Source of the DNA: Actinomycetota bacterium
GTDB taxonomy: Bacteria; Actinomycetota; Actinomycetes; Mycobacteriales; HKI-0501
Direction of reading: 5' to 3'
Assembly (NCBI GenBank): GCA_030840805.1
Contig: JAVEDU010000038.1
Coordinates: 1 to 64,000, forward strand
Length of the DNA stretch: 64,000 bases
The notes below the pieces were generated by a model that did not search any database, was not told the DNA's origin, and was given only the letters and a program-made list of their open reading frames with translations. Both the position numbers and the translations under genes were made by a program. Shown here one piece after another: positions 37,795 through 46,997 of the stretch (its first letter is position 1; every line of letters begins with the position of its first letter).

Positions 37795-40281
37795 GTGGCG
37801 GGCTCCGCCGATCGGATCGAGGCTCTGCGCCGGTTCGGTGCCGGGCTCACGTGGGGAGGGCCGAGGACCGCGGAGGCCGCCCGCGCCGCCGCCCGGCTCC
37901 TGGCCCGGATGTCCGGCGACGCCGCGGCCGTGTGGGAGATGCGCGGCGGCCTGCCGGTGCTGCTCGCCCGCGCCGGGCGGCCCGAGTCCGAGGTGCCGCT
38001 GGCGGATCTGCTGCCGGCGGGCCGGCCGAGCGCGGAGCCGGCCGCCTGGGAGCTGCACGGCGCGGACGAGGTGGGCCCCGGTCTGCTCATCCCGCTGGTC
38101 GTCGCGGGCCGGGTGACCGGTGCGGTCGGGGTCCGGCGGCGGCCGGGCGGGGAGCCGTACGACGAGGACGACCTCGCGTTCGGGGCCGCCGTGGCCGATC
38201 GGCTCGCCGTCGCGGTCGAAGTCGCCCGGCTGGACCGCGAGCTGACCATCTCGCGGACCCGGTCGCACGGGCTGCTGCAGCGGTCCGTCGACGGCGTGCT
38301 CGTGCTGGACGCCGACGGCGTGATCCGGTTCGTCGGGGGAGCGGTGTCCGGGCTGCTCGGCTGGGAGCACCGCGACCTGCTCGGCACCGCGGCGGTCGAC
38401 CTCGTCCACCCCGACGACATCGCGCGGAAGCGACGGCAGATCGCCGCCACCCTCGCCCGGACCGGCGCGCAACTACCGTTCGATGTGCGGGTGCGCCGCG
38501 CCGACGCGACGTGGTGCTGGGTGGAGGACCGGATCACCAACCTCTTGGACGACCCGGAGATCTGCGGCCTGGTGGTGAACTTCCACGATGTGACCGAGCG
38601 CCACGAGGCGCAGGAGGCGCTCCGCCGCAGCGAGACCCGGTACCGGAGCATCGCCGAGACCGCCCAGGAGGGCATCTGGGTCATCGACCCGGGCGGCCAG
38701 ACGGTCTATGCGAACCAGAAGCTCGCCGAGATGCTGGACCGGCCGCTCGACCGGGTGTACGGGTTGAACAGCGTCGACATCGTGCCGGAGGAGTCCAGGC
38801 CCGGCCATCTCGACCGGCTCGCCCGGCGGGAACGCACCGGCCACGAGGTGTACGAGCTGCCGTTCCTCCGCGCCGACGGGGAGGCCCGGGTCGCCCAGGT
38901 CTCGGCGAGCCCGCTGTTCGACGGCGACGGCGGGTACGTCGGCGCGCTCGGGATGTTCACCGACATCACCGACCGCAAGCGTGCCGAGGAGCAACTGGAG
39001 CGGCGGGCGCTGTACGACGGGCTGACCGGGTTGGCCAATCGTGCGCTGCTCACCGACCGGCTCACGCTGGCGCTCGCCGGCCGCGACGAGTCCGGGCCCG
39101 GGGTGGTGGTGCAGTTCCTCGACCTGGACCACTTCAAGTCGGTCAACGACTCGTACGGGCACGCGGCGGGGGACCGGCTCCTCGTCCAGGTGGCAGACCG
39201 CCTGCGTTCGGTGGTGCGGGCGGCCGACACGGTCGCGCGGTTGGGCGGGGACGAGTTCGTCGTGGTGTGCCCGGGCCTGGACGAGCGCGGCGCCAACGCG
39301 CTGGCGGCCCGCACGCTGACCGCGCTCGCGGCGCCGTTCGACCTCGGCGGCGTGGAGGTACAGCTCAGCGCGAGCGTCGGCATCGCCCACGCGAGCGCCG
39401 GGCAGGACTCCGACGCCGTGGTGAGCGCCGCCGACGCCGCGATGCTGGAGGCGAAGCGGCGAGGCCGCGGCAGTCAGGTCACGTTCGACCCTGCCGTCGC
39501 GGCGCGCGCCGCGACGCGGTTGCAGGAGGCGGTCGACCTGCGCCGCGGGATCGCGGCGGAGGAGTTCGTGCTGGAGTACCAGCCGCAGCGGAACCTCGCC
39601 ACGGACCGGGTCGTCGCGGTCGAGGCGCTCGTGCGGTGGCGGCACCCGACCCGGGGGACGCTCTACCCGGCGGACTTCATCCCGTCCGCCGAGCGGAACG
39701 GCCTGATCGTGCCGCTCGGCCGGGTCGTGCTCACCGCGGCCTGCCGGCAGGCGGCCGACTGGGCACGGGGCTGCGCCGAGCCGCCGCGCGTCGCCGTGAA
39801 CATCTCGGCCCGGCAGCTCCACGACGAGCGCCTGGTCGGCCTGCTCCGGGAGCGGCTGCAGGCCGAGGCCATCCCGGCCGAGCTGCTGCGCCTGGAGCTG
39901 ACCGAGGACACCCTGATGGCGGAGCCGCACCGCTCCGTGGAGCTGCTGCACACGCTGCGGGCGCTCGGTGTCGGGCTGTCCGTCGACGACTTCGGCTCCG
40001 GGTACAGCTCGCTGGCGTATCTGACCCGGCTGTCGCTGGCCGAGCTGAAGATCGACCGCGGGTTCGTCGCGGGCCTCCAGCGGGACGGCGACGACCGCGA
40101 GGTGGTCCGCGCCGCCATCGCGATGGGCCACGCGCTGGAGCTGCAGGTGGTTGCCGAGGGCGTGGAGGACGCGGACACGGCCGGCGCGCTGCGTGACCTC
40201 GACTGTGATCTCGGCCAGGGCTACCTGTTCGGGCGGCCCATGCCACCCGCGGACATCTGGCGCCTGCTGAAGCCGGTGTGA
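37795..40281 (+). CDS. GAF-PAS-PAS-GGDEF-EAL cyclic di-GMP turnover protein
   Basis: This 828-residue signalling protein has an N-terminal GAF-like domain (about 1-145), PAS (about 155-275), a second PAS (about 280-400), a GGDEF domain (about 405-565) with intact ARLGGDEFVVVC, and an EAL domain (about 575-820) with VEALVRW, the metal site VDDFGSGYSSLAYL and VVAEGVED. Both catalytic sites look intact, so it may make and degrade cyclic di-GMP. No membrane segment is seen. The GTG at 37795 has GGAGG upstream (37782-37786). No obvious effector gene is adjacent. Confidence 0.93.
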   Translation: MAGSADRIEALRRFGAGLTWGGPRTAEAARAAARLLARMSGDAAAVWEMRGGLPVLLARAGRPESEVPLADLLPAGRPSAEPAAWELHGADEVGPGLLIPLVVAGRVTGAVGVRRRPGGEPYDEDDLAFGAAVADRLAVAVEVARLDRELTISRTRSHGLLQRSVDGVLVLDADGVIRFVGGAVSGLLGWEHRDLLGTAAVDLVHPDDIARKRRQIAATLARTGAQLPFDVRVRRADATWCWVEDRITNLLDDPEICGLVVNFHDVTERHEAQEALRRSETRYRSIAETAQEGIWVIDPGGQTVYANQKLAEMLDRPLDRVYGLNSVDIVPEESRPGHLDRLARRERTGHEVYELPFLRADGEARVAQVSASPLFDGDGGYVGALGMFTDITDRKRAEEQLERRALYDGLTGLANRALLTDRLTLALAGRDESGPGVVVQFLDLDHFKSVNDSYGHAAGDRLLVQVADRLRSVVRAADTVARLGGDEFVVVCPGLDERGANALAARTLTALAAPFDLGGVEVQLSASVGIAHASAGQDSDAVVSAADAAMLEAKRRGRGSQVTFDPAVAARAATRLQEAVDLRRGIAAEEFVLEYQPQRNLATDRVVAVEALVRWRHPTRGTLYPADFIPSAERNGLIVPLGRVVLTAACRQAADWARGCAEPPRVAVNISARQLHDERLVGLLRERLQAEAIPAELLRLELTEDTLMAEPHRSVELLHTLRALGVGLSVDDFGSGYSSLAYLTRLSLAELKIDRGFVAGLQRDGDDREVVRAAIAMGHALELQVVAEGVEDADTAGALRDLDCDLGQGYLFGRPMPPADIWRLLKPV

Positions 40282-40288
40282 GCGGGGG

Positions 40289-40546
40289 TCAGTGGCCGCG
40301 GAGTGCCTCGATCAGCTCGCCCTTGTTCAGCGCGGACCGGCCGTCGATCCCGATCTCGGCCGCACGCTTCATCAGGTCCTTCTTCGTCCAGTCCTCGCAG
40401 GCCGGGCTGTTGCCGCCCTTCCTGCCGGTGGCCGAGCGGGAGCTGTCGGCGGACGCGTCGGCGATCCGGGCGGCCTTCTCCTTGTGCTCGCCCTCGCGGC
40501 GGAGGGCCTGGTACTGCTGCTCGTCCTTGGTCCGCGCGCGCGGCAT
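40289..40546 (-). CDS. Small Rho-N/SAP-like domain protein
   Basis: This 85-residue basic protein has a charged N-terminal half (MPRARTKDEQQYQALRREGE) and a C-terminal DWTKKDLMKRAAEIGIDGRSALNKGELIEALRGH, which is a Rho-termination-factor N-terminal or SAP-like helix pair for nucleic acid binding. Such proteins are common in actinobacteria and unassigned. Its stop is only seven bases from the stop of the convergent GGDEF-EAL gene. Confidence 0.85.
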   Translation of the reverse strand: MPRARTKDEQQYQALRREGEHKEKAARIADASADSSRSATGRKGGNSPACEDWTKKDLMKRAAEIGIDGRSALNKGELIEALRGH

Positions 40547-40638
40547 GGCGGGTCCTCTCCCGACAGACGCGGCGGGCGGTACGTGCCGGTGATTGTCGGG
40601 CGAGCCGTGTCGGTTCGCACCCGACGTACGGTGTGCGG

Positions 40639-41292
40639 GTGGAGCCGGCCGGGACGCAGGACGCGATCCGGGCGCTCCGGGCCGCCGCGGCGGCAGGCCC
40701 GTACTTCGCGGTCGCGGTCGGCCCGGACCCGGCGCCGGGGTGGCGGCCGGCCGGTGACCTGTACGCGGACCCGGCCGTGCTGGCGGCGGTCGTCGAGCGG
40801 GTACGCCGGCGGCTCGCGACGCCGGAGCGCCGAGTCGCGGCCTCGATCTTCTTCCAGGGCTGGGCGGCGCGGCTGTGGTCGGTCGCCCTGGGCGTGCTGC
40901 TCCACAGTGGACGTGTGCCGGTGCTGACGACGCTGCGGTGGCGCGACGAGGGCGGCACGGTGTACCTCGGCGTCGACACCCCCGAGCTCGCTGCCGGGGA
41001 CCTGGCCGGGGTCGTGATCGGACAGCACCTGGAACCCCTCGCCGCCGCCGTCCGGCGTGGCGGCCCGGTGGCGGACCGGGTGCTCTGGGGCAATGCCGCG
41101 TCGGCGCTGCGCGGGGCGGCGCGGGTGCTCGACGGAGCGGCCCCCGGCCCCGCGAGCGCCGCCGCGGACCGGGTGCTGGCGGCCGGCCCGCTGCGGGGCG
41201 AGCTGGACGCGGACGGCTGGCGCCGCAGCTGCTGCCTGTACTACCGGGTGCCCCGTGGCGGGGTCTGCGGTGACTGCGTGCTGGCCCGGTGA
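40639..41292 (+). CDS. FhuF-like (2Fe-2S) ferric reductase family protein
   Basis: This 217-residue protein ends with RSCCLYYRVPRGGVCGDCVL, the CC-x10-C-x2-C cluster that holds a 2Fe-2S centre in FhuF siderophore-iron reductases. The N-terminal part (FFQGWAARLWSVALGVLLHSGRVP) fits the IucA/IucC-FhuF fold. It may reduce ferric siderophores in the cytoplasm. No siderophore uptake genes lie nearby. GTG at 40639 is preferred, 40633 is possible; neither has a good ribosome binding site. Confidence 0.85.
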   Translation: MEPAGTQDAIRALRAAAAAGPYFAVAVGPDPAPGWRPAGDLYADPAVLAAVVERVRRRLATPERRVAASIFFQGWAARLWSVALGVLLHSGRVPVLTTLRWRDEGGTVYLGVDTPELAAGDLAGVVIGQHLEPLAAAVRRGGPVADRVLWGNAASALRGAARVLDGAAPGPASAAADRVLAAGPLRGELDADGWRRSCCLYYRVPRGGVCGDCVLAR

Positions 41293-41308
41293 CGTTACCC
41301 TCGGCGGC

Positions 41309-41683
41309 GTGGAGGAGAACCAGGCCAGGCGTGTGGTGGATGCCCTGCGGGACCGAGGCGTCGAGGCGCAGGTCGCGAAGGCGGGCGTGTACCAGTTCGG
41401 CATCCGGGTGGCGCTGCCCGCCGGGCGCGAGGCGGTGTGGGACTCCGACGGCACCGCCGGGCTGGAGGCGCAGGTCATGGGCAACGGGATGCTGGTCGGG
41501 TTCGTGCCGGTGATCCCGGGTTCCGAGGACTTCGACGACGTGCAGATCGTCGACGCGATCGTGCGTACGGACTACGACCAGCCGATCGCCCGGCAGCGGA
41601 CGACGGCCCCGCCGCCCGCTCCCGCGCTGCCCCGCGCCGGTGGGGTCTTCCGCCGGTTCCTGGACGGCTTCCGGTACCGCTAG
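41309..41683 (+). CDS. Hypothetical protein
   Basis: This 124-residue protein was not recognised. It looks like a small alpha/beta domain (EENQARRVVDALRDRGVEAQVAKAGVYQFGIRVALP), then VMGNGMLVGFVPVIPGSEDFDDVQIVDAIVRTDY, and a Pro/Ala-rich tail ending in a basic aromatic FRRFLDGFRYR. No signal peptide or membrane segment is present. GTG at 41309 lies 17 bases after the FhuF-like gene, probably in the same message. Confidence 0.65.
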   Translation: MEENQARRVVDALRDRGVEAQVAKAGVYQFGIRVALPAGREAVWDSDGTAGLEAQVMGNGMLVGFVPVIPGSEDFDDVQIVDAIVRTDYDQPIARQRTTAPPPAPALPRAGGVFRRFLDGFRYR

Positions 41684-41724
41684 TGCGCGGCGCGGGGCAC
41701 CCCGCGCGCCCCTACGCTGGCGGG

Positions 41725-42528
41725 ATGGAGACCCGGAGCCTCGGCCGTGACCGCGACGCCGTCCCGGTGGTGGGTCTCGGCACCTGGCAGCGGCTGGCGG
41801 CCGCCGCGGCCGAGGGCCGGCACCGCGAGCTCGTCCAGGCCGCGCTGGGCTCGGGCCTCCGGGTGTTCGACTCGTCTCCGATGTACGGCCGCGCCGAGCA
41901 GTTGCTCGCGGACGCCCTCGCCGGACGCCGCGCCGACGCGTTCGTCGCGACCAAGGTCTGGGCCCGGTCGGCCGTCGAGGGCGCCGAGCAGTTGCAGCGC
42001 GCGCTCGCCTGGTTCGGCGGCCGGGTAGAGCTCATGCAGATCCACAACCTGGTGGCCTGGAAGGAACACCTGCCGATGCTGGAGGCGCGGCGCGAGGTCG
42101 GGCAGATCAGGTACCTCGGCGCCACGCACTACTCGGCGAGCGCGTTCGGCGAGCTGGCCGAGGTGATGTCCACCGGGCGCATCGACGCGATCCAGGTGCC
42201 CTACAACCCGCACGAGCGTGAGGTCGAACGCCGGATCCTGCCGCTCGCCGCGGAACTGGGCCTGGGGGTGCTCCTGATGCGCCCGCTCGGCGAGGGTGCG
42301 CTGCTGCGCCGGCGGCCCGACCCCGCCGCACTGGAGCCGCTCCGGCCGTTCGGGGTGCGGACGTGGGCGCAGGCGCTGCTCAAGTGGGGGCTGAGCGACC
42401 CGCGGTGCCACGTCACGATCCCGGCCACCGCGGATCCGCTGCGGGTGGCCGAGAACGCCGGGGCCGGCTCGCCGCCCTGGTTCGGCCCGGCGGAACGGGA
42501 GCTGGTGGCCCGGCTCGCGGACAGCTGA
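41725..42528 (+). CDS. Aldo/keto reductase
   Basis: This 267-residue TIM-barrel oxidoreductase has the complete AKR tetrad: D49 and Y54 in FDSSPMYGRAEQ, K77 in ATKVW and H107 in QIHNL. The start, SLGRDRDAVPVVGLGTW, is the usual first strand. It should reduce a carbonyl with NADPH; the substrate is unknown. The ATG at 41725 is 42 bases after the hypothetical gene and its stop is 28 bases from the convergent thioesterase stop. Confidence 0.9.
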   Translation: METRSLGRDRDAVPVVGLGTWQRLAAAAAEGRHRELVQAALGSGLRVFDSSPMYGRAEQLLADALAGRRADAFVATKVWARSAVEGAEQLQRALAWFGGRVELMQIHNLVAWKEHLPMLEARREVGQIRYLGATHYSASAFGELAEVMSTGRIDAIQVPYNPHEREVERRILPLAAELGLGVLLMRPLGEGALLRRRPDPAALEPLRPFGVRTWAQALLKWGLSDPRCHVTIPATADPLRVAENAGAGSPPWFGPAERELVARLADS

Positions 42529-42556
42529 CCGGCAGCGGCGCCGGTACCCCGGGCGG

Positions 42557-43378
42557 TCACCGGTCTCTGGCGGTCCGCATCAGCCCCTCCTGCACGACCG
42601 CGGCGACGAGGCCGCCGTCGCGGTCGAAGATCCGGCCCTGGGTGAGCGCCCGTCCGAACCCCGCCGACGGCGAGGTCTGGTCGTACAGCAGCCACTCGTC
42701 GGCGCGGAAGGGGCGCAGGAACCACAGCGCGTGGTCGAGCGACGCGCCCTGGGTCTTCGCGTCGGGGTGCGGCACCTTCGCCGCCCCGAGCAGCGTCATG
42801 TCGCTCATGTACGCGAGCGTGCACACGTGGAACACCGGGTCGTCGGGGAGCCGGTGGCGGTACCGGATCCACACCTGCTGCTGGGCGGCCGCGCCCGGGC
42901 GGCGCGCCGTGTCGCCGGGCGGCACCTGGCGGATGTCCCAGTTCGGCCATTCGCGCAGGTACCAGGGCGCCGCTTCGCCGATCGAGTCGGCGCCGTCGGC
43001 CAGCTGCTCGGCGCGGGGCACGGGCGGCATCTCGTCCTGGTGCTCGGGCCCGTCGTCCTGGACGTGGAAGGAGGCGGACATCGAGAAGATCGCCTTGCCG
43101 TGCTGGACCGCCGTGACCCGCCGCGTCGCGAAGGAACGCCCGTCGCGGACCCGCTCCACCCGGTAGACCGGCGGCACCTTCGGCTGTCCCGGCCGGATGA
43201 AGTAGCCGTGCAACGAGTGGACGGTGAGGTCCGCCCCGACGGTGCGCACCGCGGCGACCAGGGCCTGCGCGGCGACCTGGCCGCCGAACGTCCGCTGCAG
43301 CGTCGTGTCCGGCGCGCTGCCGCGGAAGGTGTCGTCCTCGACCCGCTCGATCTGCAGTACCTCGTGGATGCTCGCCAT
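42557..43378 (-). CDS. tesB: Acyl-CoA thioesterase II (TesB type)
   Basis: The enzyme hydrolyses medium- and long-chain acyl-CoA. The 273-residue double-hotdog protein shows the N-terminal FRGSAPDTTLQRTFGGQVAAQALVAA, the linker SLHGYFIRPG and the C-terminal SLDHALWFLRPFRADEWLLYDQTSPSAGFGRALTQGRIFDRDG, all typical of TesB. The ATG at 43378 uses a base of the preceding acyl-CoA dehydrogenase stop (TGATG), so the two proteins are coupled. Confidence 0.94.
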   Translation of the reverse strand: MASIHEVLQIERVEDDTFRGSAPDTTLQRTFGGQVAAQALVAAVRTVGADLTVHSLHGYFIRPGQPKVPPVYRVERVRDGRSFATRRVTAVQHGKAIFSMSASFHVQDDGPEHQDEMPPVPRAEQLADGADSIGEAAPWYLREWPNWDIRQVPPGDTARRPGAAAQQQVWIRYRHRLPDDPVFHVCTLAYMSDMTLLGAAKVPHPDAKTQGASLDHALWFLRPFRADEWLLYDQTSPSAGFGRALTQGRIFDRDGGLVAAVVQEGLMRTARDR

Positions 43379-44526
43379 CACCGCGCGCCGGCGAGCTGCC
43401 GGGCGATGACGAGGCGCTGGATCTGGTTGGTGCCCTCGAAGATCTGCATGATCTTGGCCTCGCGCATGTACCGCTCCAGCGGGAAGTCGCGGGTGTACCC
43501 GTACCCGCCGAGCACCTGGACCGCGTCGGTGGTGACCTTCATGGCGGCGTCGGTGGCGATGAGCTTGGCGACGCTCGCCTGGCGGCTGTACGGGCGGCCG
43601 GCGTCCCGGCGGCGGGCCGCGTCGAGGTAGGTGGCGCGCGCGGAGTCGACGGCCGCGGCCATGTCGGCGAGCAGGAAGCCGAGGCCCTGGTGGTCGATGA
43701 TCCGCTTGCCGAAGGTCCGGCGGTCCCGGGCGTACGCGACGGCGTCGTCGAGCGCGCCCTGCGCGAGCCCGACGGCCACCGCGGCGATGCCGAGCCGGCC
43801 CGAGTCCAGTGCGCCGAACGCGATGGGCAGCCCCTGCCCCTCGGCCCCGATCAGGCGGTCGGTGTCGAGAAGGGCGTTGTCCCAGTGCGCCGAGGTGGTC
43901 GGGATCGCGCGCAGCCCCATCTTGTCCTCGGGCCTGCCGAACGACAGCCCGGCGGTGCCGGCGGGGGCGAGGAAGCAGGAGATGCCGCGGGCGCCGTCCG
44001 GGCTGGTGCGGGCGAACAGCGTGTAGAAGTCGGCGCGGCCACCGTTGGTGATCCACGCCTTGGTGCCGTCGATGCGGTACCCGTCCGGGGTCCGCTCCGC
44101 CTTGCAGGTCAGCGCCGCGGCGTCCGAGCCCGCCTGGGGCTCGGACAGGCTGTACGCCCCGAGCAGCGTGCCGCCGAGCATGTCCGGGAGCCACCGCTCC
44201 CGCTGCTCGGGGGTGCCGTGGTGGGCGAGCGCGTAACAGGACAGCCCGTGCACGCTGACCGCCACCGCCACGGCGGCCCAGCGGGCCCCGAGCTCCTCCA
44301 GGACCTGGAGGTACACCTCGTACGGCTGGCCGCCGCCGCCCTGCTCCTCCGGATAGGGGAGTCCGAGCAGCCCGGCCGCCCCCAGGGTGGGGAACACGCC
44401 GTCCGGGAACCGCTCGGCGGCCTCGTGCTCGGCGACCCGGGGGGCGAGCTCCCGGTCGGCGAGCGTGCGGGTCAGCTCGAGGAGGTCGGCGGCCTCGGCG
44501 GTGGGCAGCATCCGGTCGACGGCCAC
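43378..44526 (-). CDS. Acyl-CoA dehydrogenase
   Basis: This FAD enzyme oxidises acyl-CoA to enoyl-CoA and passes electrons to electron transfer flavoprotein (fixAB, 15 kb away). The 382-residue protein has GAYSLSEPQAGSDAAAL and WITNGGRADFYTLFART (FAD and substrate binding) and the catalytic Glu in IMQIFEGTNQIQRLV. GTG at 44526 is preferred because AGGAG precedes it; ATG 44511 is the alternative. It is divergent from a TetR regulator by 57 bases, which probably controls it. Confidence 0.94.
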   Translation of the reverse strand: MAVDRMLPTAEAADLLELTRTLADRELAPRVAEHEAAERFPDGVFPTLGAAGLLGLPYPEEQGGGGQPYEVYLQVLEELGARWAAVAVAVSVHGLSCYALAHHGTPEQRERWLPDMLGGTLLGAYSLSEPQAGSDAAALTCKAERTPDGYRIDGTKAWITNGGRADFYTLFARTSPDGARGISCFLAPAGTAGLSFGRPEDKMGLRAIPTTSAHWDNALLDTDRLIGAEGQGLPIAFGALDSGRLGIAAVAVGLAQGALDDAVAYARDRRTFGKRIIDHQGLGFLLADMAAAVDSARATYLDAARRRDAGRPYSRQASVAKLIATDAAMKVTTDAVQVLGGYGYTRDFPLERYMREAKIMQIFEGTNQIQRLVIARQLAGAR

Positions 44527-44583
44527 GGGGGCTCCTAGCGGGAGGCGCTGTACTGCGGATGATACGAGAGTACTGTCGCGCGC

Positions 44584-45183
44584 ATGCAGAGTCGAGGCGC
44601 GCTCCGGACCGCGCGTCAGCGCGAGCTGTTCGACGACCTCGTCGCGCTGCTGCTCGCCGAGGGCTTCGAGGAGCTGACGCTCGACGGGATGGCGAGCCGG
44701 CTCCGGTGCTCCAAATCCACCCTGTACGCGCTGGCGGGCAGCAAGGAGCAGCTGGTCCGGGCCGCGGTGGTGCACTTCTTCCGTGGTGCGACCGAGCGGG
44801 TCGAGGCCCGGCTCGCCGAGGCCACCGGGCAGCGGGACCGGATCGAGGCCTACCTCCGCGCCGTGGCGGCCGAGCTGGAACCGGCGTCGGCGGCGTTCTT
44901 CGACGATCTCGCGGCGTTCCCGCCCGGCCGCGAGGTGTACGAGCGCAACACCCGGATCGCCGCCCGGCGGGTCCGGCAGCTCATCGCCGACGGCGTGGCC
45001 GAGGGCGCCTTCCGGGAGGTCCACGCCGCGTTCGTCGCCGATGTCGTGGCCTCGGTTATGGTGCGCATCCAGCAGCGGCAGGTGGCCGGGGCGACGGGGC
45101 TCGCCGACGCCCGGGCGTACACCGAGCTGGCCGCGCTGGTCATGCACGGCATCACCGCATACCCGCGTCGAACGACCCCATGA
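44584..45183 (+). CDS. TetR-family transcriptional regulator
   Basis: This 199-residue regulator has an N-terminal TetR helix-turn-helix (about residues 10-58: LLAEGFEELTLDGMASRLRCSKSTLYALAGSKEQL) and a helical ligand domain. It is divergent from the acyl-CoA dehydrogenase gene; the 57-base gap has GTACT and AGTAC arms around GCGGATGATACGAG and two TACTG direct repeats, possible operators. The last residues (YPRRTTP) and the stop codon are encoded by a shortened copy of the palindromic repeat family, so the C-terminus was probably reset by the repeat. Confidence 0.9.
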   Translation: MQSRGALRTARQRELFDDLVALLLAEGFEELTLDGMASRLRCSKSTLYALAGSKEQLVRAAVVHFFRGATERVEARLAEATGQRDRIEAYLRAVAAELEPASAAFFDDLAAFPPGREVYERNTRIAARRVRQLIADGVAEGAFREVHAAFVADVVASVMVRIQQRQVAGATGLADARAYTELAALVMHGITAYPRRTTP

Positions 45184-45193
45184 TCGACGCGGG
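45162..45193. repeat. Palindromic 3'-end repeat, copy 5 (shortened)
   Basis: CCCGCGTCG (45162-45170) and CGACGCGGG (45185-45193) are the outer ends of copy 2, joined through AACGACCCCATGAT. The inner palindrome and most of the left arm are missing, as if deleted. The stop codon of tetR (45181-45183) lies inside it. Confidence 0.7.
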
Positions 45194-45217
45194 CGGTCGG
45201 CTCCAGCGGGAGGCGCG

Positions 45218-45985
45218 ATGATCGAGGTGAAGGTCCCCGACCAGGTGGCCGCCATGCGCGCGGCCGGCCGGGTCGTGGCGGACGCGCTGGCCGCGGTGCG
45301 GGCCCACTCGGCCGTGGGGGTGTCCCTCCGCGACCTGGACGCGGTGGCGGCCGAGACGATCGCGGCGGCCGGCGCGGAGCCGCTGTTCCTGGACTATCAC
45401 CCGAGGTGGGCGCCGAGCCCGTTCCCCGGCGTGATCTGCGCGAGCGTCAACGACGAGGTCGTGCACGGCATCCCGACGACCCGGCGGCTGGCATCCGGCG
45501 ACCTCGTCAGCATCGACTGCGGTGCGCGCCTGGACGGCTGGTCCGGCGACGCCGCGATCAGCTTCGTCGTGGGGCACGCCGATGCCGCCGACCTGGACCT
45601 CATCGACGCCACCGAGGAGGCGCTCCGGGCCGGGATCGCCGCGGCCCGCCCCGGGAACCGGCTCGGCGACGTGTCCCATGCCATCGCGGCGGTCGCGCAC
45701 GCGCGGGGGTACGGGCTCCTCGCCGACCACGGCGGGCACGGTATCGGCCGGCAGATGCACGAGGACCCGTTCGTGCCCAACGAGGGGCGGCCGGGCCGGG
45801 GGCTGCCGTTGCGGGCTGGGTTTGTGCTGGCGTTGGAGCCGATGCTGCTCGCCGGGGGTGGCCGCGACTATCGGACCGGCGCCGACGGCTGGACGCTGGC
45901 CACGGCGGACGGCAGCCGGGCCGCGCATGTCGAGCACACCGTCGCCGTCACCGAGGGCGGGCCGGCGATCCTCACCCTGCCGTGA
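45218..45985 (+). CDS. map: Type I methionine aminopeptidase
   Basis: The enzyme removes the initiator Met from nascent proteins. All metal ligands and the catalytic histidines are present in this 255-residue protein: H83 in NDEVVHGIP, D100 (VSIDCGA), D111 (WSGDAAIS), H174 (GGHGIG), H181 (MHEDP), E207 (ALEPML) and E239 (HVEHTV). There is no N-terminal SH3-binding extension as in some mycobacterial MetAPs. The ATG at 45218 has GGGAGG upstream. Other copies may exist elsewhere in the genome. Confidence 0.95.
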   Translation: MIEVKVPDQVAAMRAAGRVVADALAAVRAHSAVGVSLRDLDAVAAETIAAAGAEPLFLDYHPRWAPSPFPGVICASVNDEVVHGIPTTRRLASGDLVSIDCGARLDGWSGDAAISFVVGHADAADLDLIDATEEALRAGIAAARPGNRLGDVSHAIAAVAHARGYGLLADHGGHGIGRQMHEDPFVPNEGRPGRGLPLRAGFVLALEPMLLAGGGRDYRTGADGWTLATADGSRAAHVEHTVAVTEGGPAILTLP

Positions 45986-46027
45986 GCCGTGCCTTGCTCC
46001 GCGGCCCGCGGGGCGGTAGGGAGGTGC

Positions 46028-46993
46028 GTGGAACCGTTCCCCGCCCTGCCGCTCGAGTCGTGGGCCGACTCGAAGGAGACGCTGCACCGGTTCGCCCAGA
46101 TCGTCGGCAAGATCAGGCTGGCCGCCAGCCCCCGCCGCAACCACTGGTGGAACGTGCCGCTGCACCTGACCGGCCGGGGCCTCACCACCCGGCCGATGGG
46201 CGGTACGGACGGCAACCCGATCTTCGCCATCGACTTCGACCTCGTCGACCACCGGCTGTTCGTCACCTCGGAGGCCGGGCGGACGGTGTCCTTCCCGTTG
46301 GCCGGGCAGTCGGTGGCCTCGTTCTACCGGCAGGTCTTCGAGGCACTGCGCATCCTCGGTATCGAGGTGAGCATCCGGCCGGTGCCGTTCGACCTGCCCG
46401 GCCCGCCGTTCGCCGAGGACACCGGCCACGCCTCCTACGACCCGCAGGCGGTCAACCGCTACTGGCAGGTGCTCGGCCGGGTGAACCTGCTGCTGGAGGA
46501 GCACGCCGCGCAGTTCGCCGGCAAGACCAGCCCGGTGCACCACTTCTGGCACACGCTGGACATCGCGGTGACCCGGTTCTCCGACCGCGTGGTGGAGCAG
46601 CCGCCGTCGGCGGACCCGGTGACCCGGGAGGCGTACTCCCGGGAGGTGATCAGTTCGGGATTCTGGTTCGGCGACGCGAGCGTCCCGGAGCCCGCGTTCT
46701 ACTCCTACACCGCGCCGGAGCCGGACGGGCTGGCCGACGAGCCGCTGCGGCCCGCGACGGCGACGTGGATGCCGAGCCGCGGCAGCCACCTCGCCGTCCT
46801 GCGGTACGACGACGCGCGCGCCACCGCCGACCCCCGGGCCACGGCGCTGGACTTCTTGGCGAGCGCCTACGAGGCCGGGGCCCGGCGGGCCCGCTGGGAC
46901 ACGGCCGCCCTCGCGTGCCCGGACGGGGTGACCGACCCGCTCGCGCGGCCCCGCCGGGCCGCGACGGACGTCGGCGGTCCGCCGGCGGGGTAG
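46028..46993 (+). CDS. DUF5996 family protein
   Basis: This 321-residue protein matches the DUF5996 family as I remember it: LPLESWADSKETLHRFAQIVGKIRLAASPRRNHWWNVPLHLTGRGLTT at the start and later HFWHTLDIAVTRFSDR and EVISSGFWFGD. The function is unknown; it lacks a signal peptide and membrane segments. The family is widespread in bacteria as a stand-alone gene. The GTG at 46028 has GGGAGG just upstream. It follows the aminopeptidase gene by 42 bases. Confidence 0.85.
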   Translation: MEPFPALPLESWADSKETLHRFAQIVGKIRLAASPRRNHWWNVPLHLTGRGLTTRPMGGTDGNPIFAIDFDLVDHRLFVTSEAGRTVSFPLAGQSVASFYRQVFEALRILGIEVSIRPVPFDLPGPPFAEDTGHASYDPQAVNRYWQVLGRVNLLLEEHAAQFAGKTSPVHHFWHTLDIAVTRFSDRVVEQPPSADPVTREAYSREVISSGFWFGDASVPEPAFYSYTAPEPDGLADEPLRPATATWMPSRGSHLAVLRYDDARATADPRATALDFLASAYEAGARRARWDTAALACPDGVTDPLARPRRAATDVGGPPAG

Positions 46994-46997
46994 CTCC

